Shown here piece after piece: positions 15,191 to 15,774 of a stretch of DNA of 15,774 nt. How positions within the stretch are numbered: the stretch's first letter is position 1; each line of letters opens with the position of its first letter. The DNA lies in NCBI GenBank assembly GCA_964516055.1, contig CAZEYK010000024.1:1-15774 (forward strand). The letters are read 5' to 3'. The translations under genes and the position numbers were made by a program. Under the pieces are notes generated by a model. The model did no database searches. It worked only from the letters and a program-made list of their open reading frames with translations, and was not told where the DNA came from. Source of the stretch: JABIEQ01 sp964516055. GTDB taxonomy: Bacteria; Patescibacteriota; Patescibacteriia; Magasanikbacterales; UBA922.

Positions 15191-15212
15191 TATAAAAAGT
15201 TTGTATTTTATA
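15191..15212 (+). terminator. Weak AT-only hairpin after the envelope operon
   Basis: TATAAAA/TTTTATA (15191-15197 and 15206-15212), 7 bp with an 8-base loop, 25 bases past the stop at 15165. The stem has no G-C pairs and no T tract follows, so it is a poor terminator. It is the only candidate between the operon and the next promoters. Confidence 0.3.
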
Positions 15213-15222
15213 CCAAAAAGCA

Positions 15223-15251
15223 TTGATATACGAAATGTATTCGTTTATAAT
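15223..15251 (+). promoter_or_regulatory. Upstream promoter (P1) of the membrane protein at 15321
   Basis: -35 TTGATA (15223-15228), 17-base spacer, consensus -10 TATAAT (15246-15251). The implied leader is about 60 bases. Confidence 0.72.
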
Positions 15252-15266
15252 CTAGTTGTACGAAAT
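15229..15266 (+). repeat. Direct repeat TACGAAAT in the tandem promoters
   Basis: TACGAAAT occurs at 15229-15236 and 15259-15266, exactly 30 bases apart, at or overlapping the end of the -35 box of each promoter. The first copy also forms the inverted repeat ACGAA/TTCGT with 15240-15244. The spacing is about three helical turns, as for paired operator sites. Confidence 0.45.
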
Positions 15267-15283
15267 ATTTTGACGGCTATAAT
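15256..15283 (+). promoter_or_regulatory. Downstream promoter (P2) of the membrane protein at 15321
   Basis: -35 TTGTAC (15256-15261), 16-base spacer, consensus -10 TATAAT (15278-15283). It lies just downstream of P1, giving a tandem arrangement. An AGGAAG at 15290-15295 is about 25 bases before the ATG, too far to be a normal Shine-Dalgarno. Confidence 0.6.
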
Positions 15284-15320
15284 AAATTAAGGAAGAAAAT
15301 TTTATTCTTAAAATAACCAT

Positions 15321-15774
15321 ATGAGAACAATCGCATTACTAATCGCTCTACTAATTCTTGTCATTTTCGGCTATGACATAATTTTTTCAAATTTTGCGAA
15401 CTTTGCCTTTCATTGGAGCGATTTACTTTACTATGCGATTGCTGCTGCAGTTATCTACATAATCGTGAGGTTGGTTGGAGGATCATTAAATAAAAAGTTT
15501 GAAAAATCCGTAAATTCTTTTTTACAAGGAAAATCTGATGAACTTATTGTCAAAAAAGGTTTATTACGTGTTTATGGATTACTCTTAATCACATTATTTC
15601 CTTTTCTTCTTTATCTATTCGCAGTAGGACTTTTTGCTGCAATTGATTTCGGCCTGTACGGGGTAATAGGAATATTTCAACTACCAAGAATACCCATTGC
15701 TGTTCCAATTGGTTTAGGCATCGTTGTTCTTGGTACAGGCCTTGCGGTTTTAATTGGTATTTACTATTTGTTTT
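15321..15774 (+). CDS. Polytopic membrane protein, N-terminal part (partial)
   Basis: The frame from ATG 15321 is open to the right edge (151 codons). Four hydrophobic segments are visible: about 4-21 (IALLIALLILVIFGY), 34-51, 84-107 (VYGLLLITLFPFLLYLFAVGL) and 124-151, with a charged loop between the second and third (NKKFEKSVNSFLQGKSDEL). The sequence is not enough to name the family. The layout, with a PRIP segment before the last helix, recalls the N-terminal membrane part of some M48-type peptidases, but no HExxH motif lies in the window, so this is a guess. Tandem promoters precede it. It is separate from the upstream envelope operon by a 155-base gap. Confidence 0.7.
   Translation, partial: MRTIALLIALLILVIFGYDIIFSNFANFAFHWSDLLYYAIAAAVIYIIVRLVGGSLNKKFEKSVNSFLQGKSDELIVKKGLLRVYGLLLITLFPFLLYLFAVGLFAAIDFGLYGVIGIFQLPRIPIAVPIGLGIVVLGTGLAVLIGIYYLF

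Noticed and set aside
1..15774. CRISPR arrays, insertion sequences or attachment sites
   Set aside because: No regularly spaced repeats, transposase or integrase motifs, or terminal inverted repeats were seen on either strand.

Overview
The window looks like chromosomal DNA of an uncultured, low-GC bacterium, most likely of the Candidate Phyla Radiation (Patescibacteria). This is an inference from several signs: compact, overlapping genes; almost no Shine-Dalgarno sequences; a PriA whose helicase motifs are lost; large multidomain surface proteins built from conserved modules of unknown function; and lineage-specific hypothetical genes. TGA works as a stop codon here, so the Gracilibacteria/SR1 code is not in use. 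The envelope genes (lipoprotein, secreted D,D-carboxypeptidase, CvpA-like protein) fit a cell with peptidoglycan.

Left part, minus strand (1-5877). A secreted S11 carboxypeptidase with a lysozyme-like N-terminal region and four surface repeats is followed by a LigB/MEMO-superfamily protein and a clear rho-independent terminator. Next comes the conserved priA-def-fmt cluster (replication restart, N-terminal peptide deformylation, initiator tRNA formylation). Its priA keeps the eight zinc-binding cysteines but has lost the ATPase motifs. fmt runs off the left edge.

Middle (5878-6540). A divergent intergenic region carries a near-consensus sigma70 promoter for a two-gene operon of unrecognised small proteins (71 and 70 aa). 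These are the only genes in the window with strong Shine-Dalgarno sites. The second is very acidic and GC-rich. A strong stem-loop closes the operon.

Centre right, plus strand (6541-10782). rsmI appears to be read from a leaderless transcript. It is followed by about 240 bases of hairpin-rich DNA, a Nudix gene broken by an in-frame TGA, a 445-aa unknown protein and metG. The Nudix frame, the unknown gene and metG are linked by ATGA start/stop overlaps. A strong terminator follows metG.

Right part, plus strand (10783-15774). A second apparently leaderless promoter drives a tightly overlapping envelope operon: a CvpA-like membrane protein, a lipoprotein fusing a MEMO domain to a CapA/PgsA domain, and a membrane-anchored protein ending in a conserved KPIIYLYPE domain. 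After an AT-rich intergenic region with two tandem promoters comes the start of a polytopic membrane protein, cut by the window edge.

The most notable points are the MEMO-CapA lipoprotein in its translationally coupled envelope operon, the helicase-dead PriA, the small operon with atypical translation signals, the disrupted Nudix gene, and the structured intergenic stretch. No CRISPR array, transposase, rRNA or tRNA was seen.
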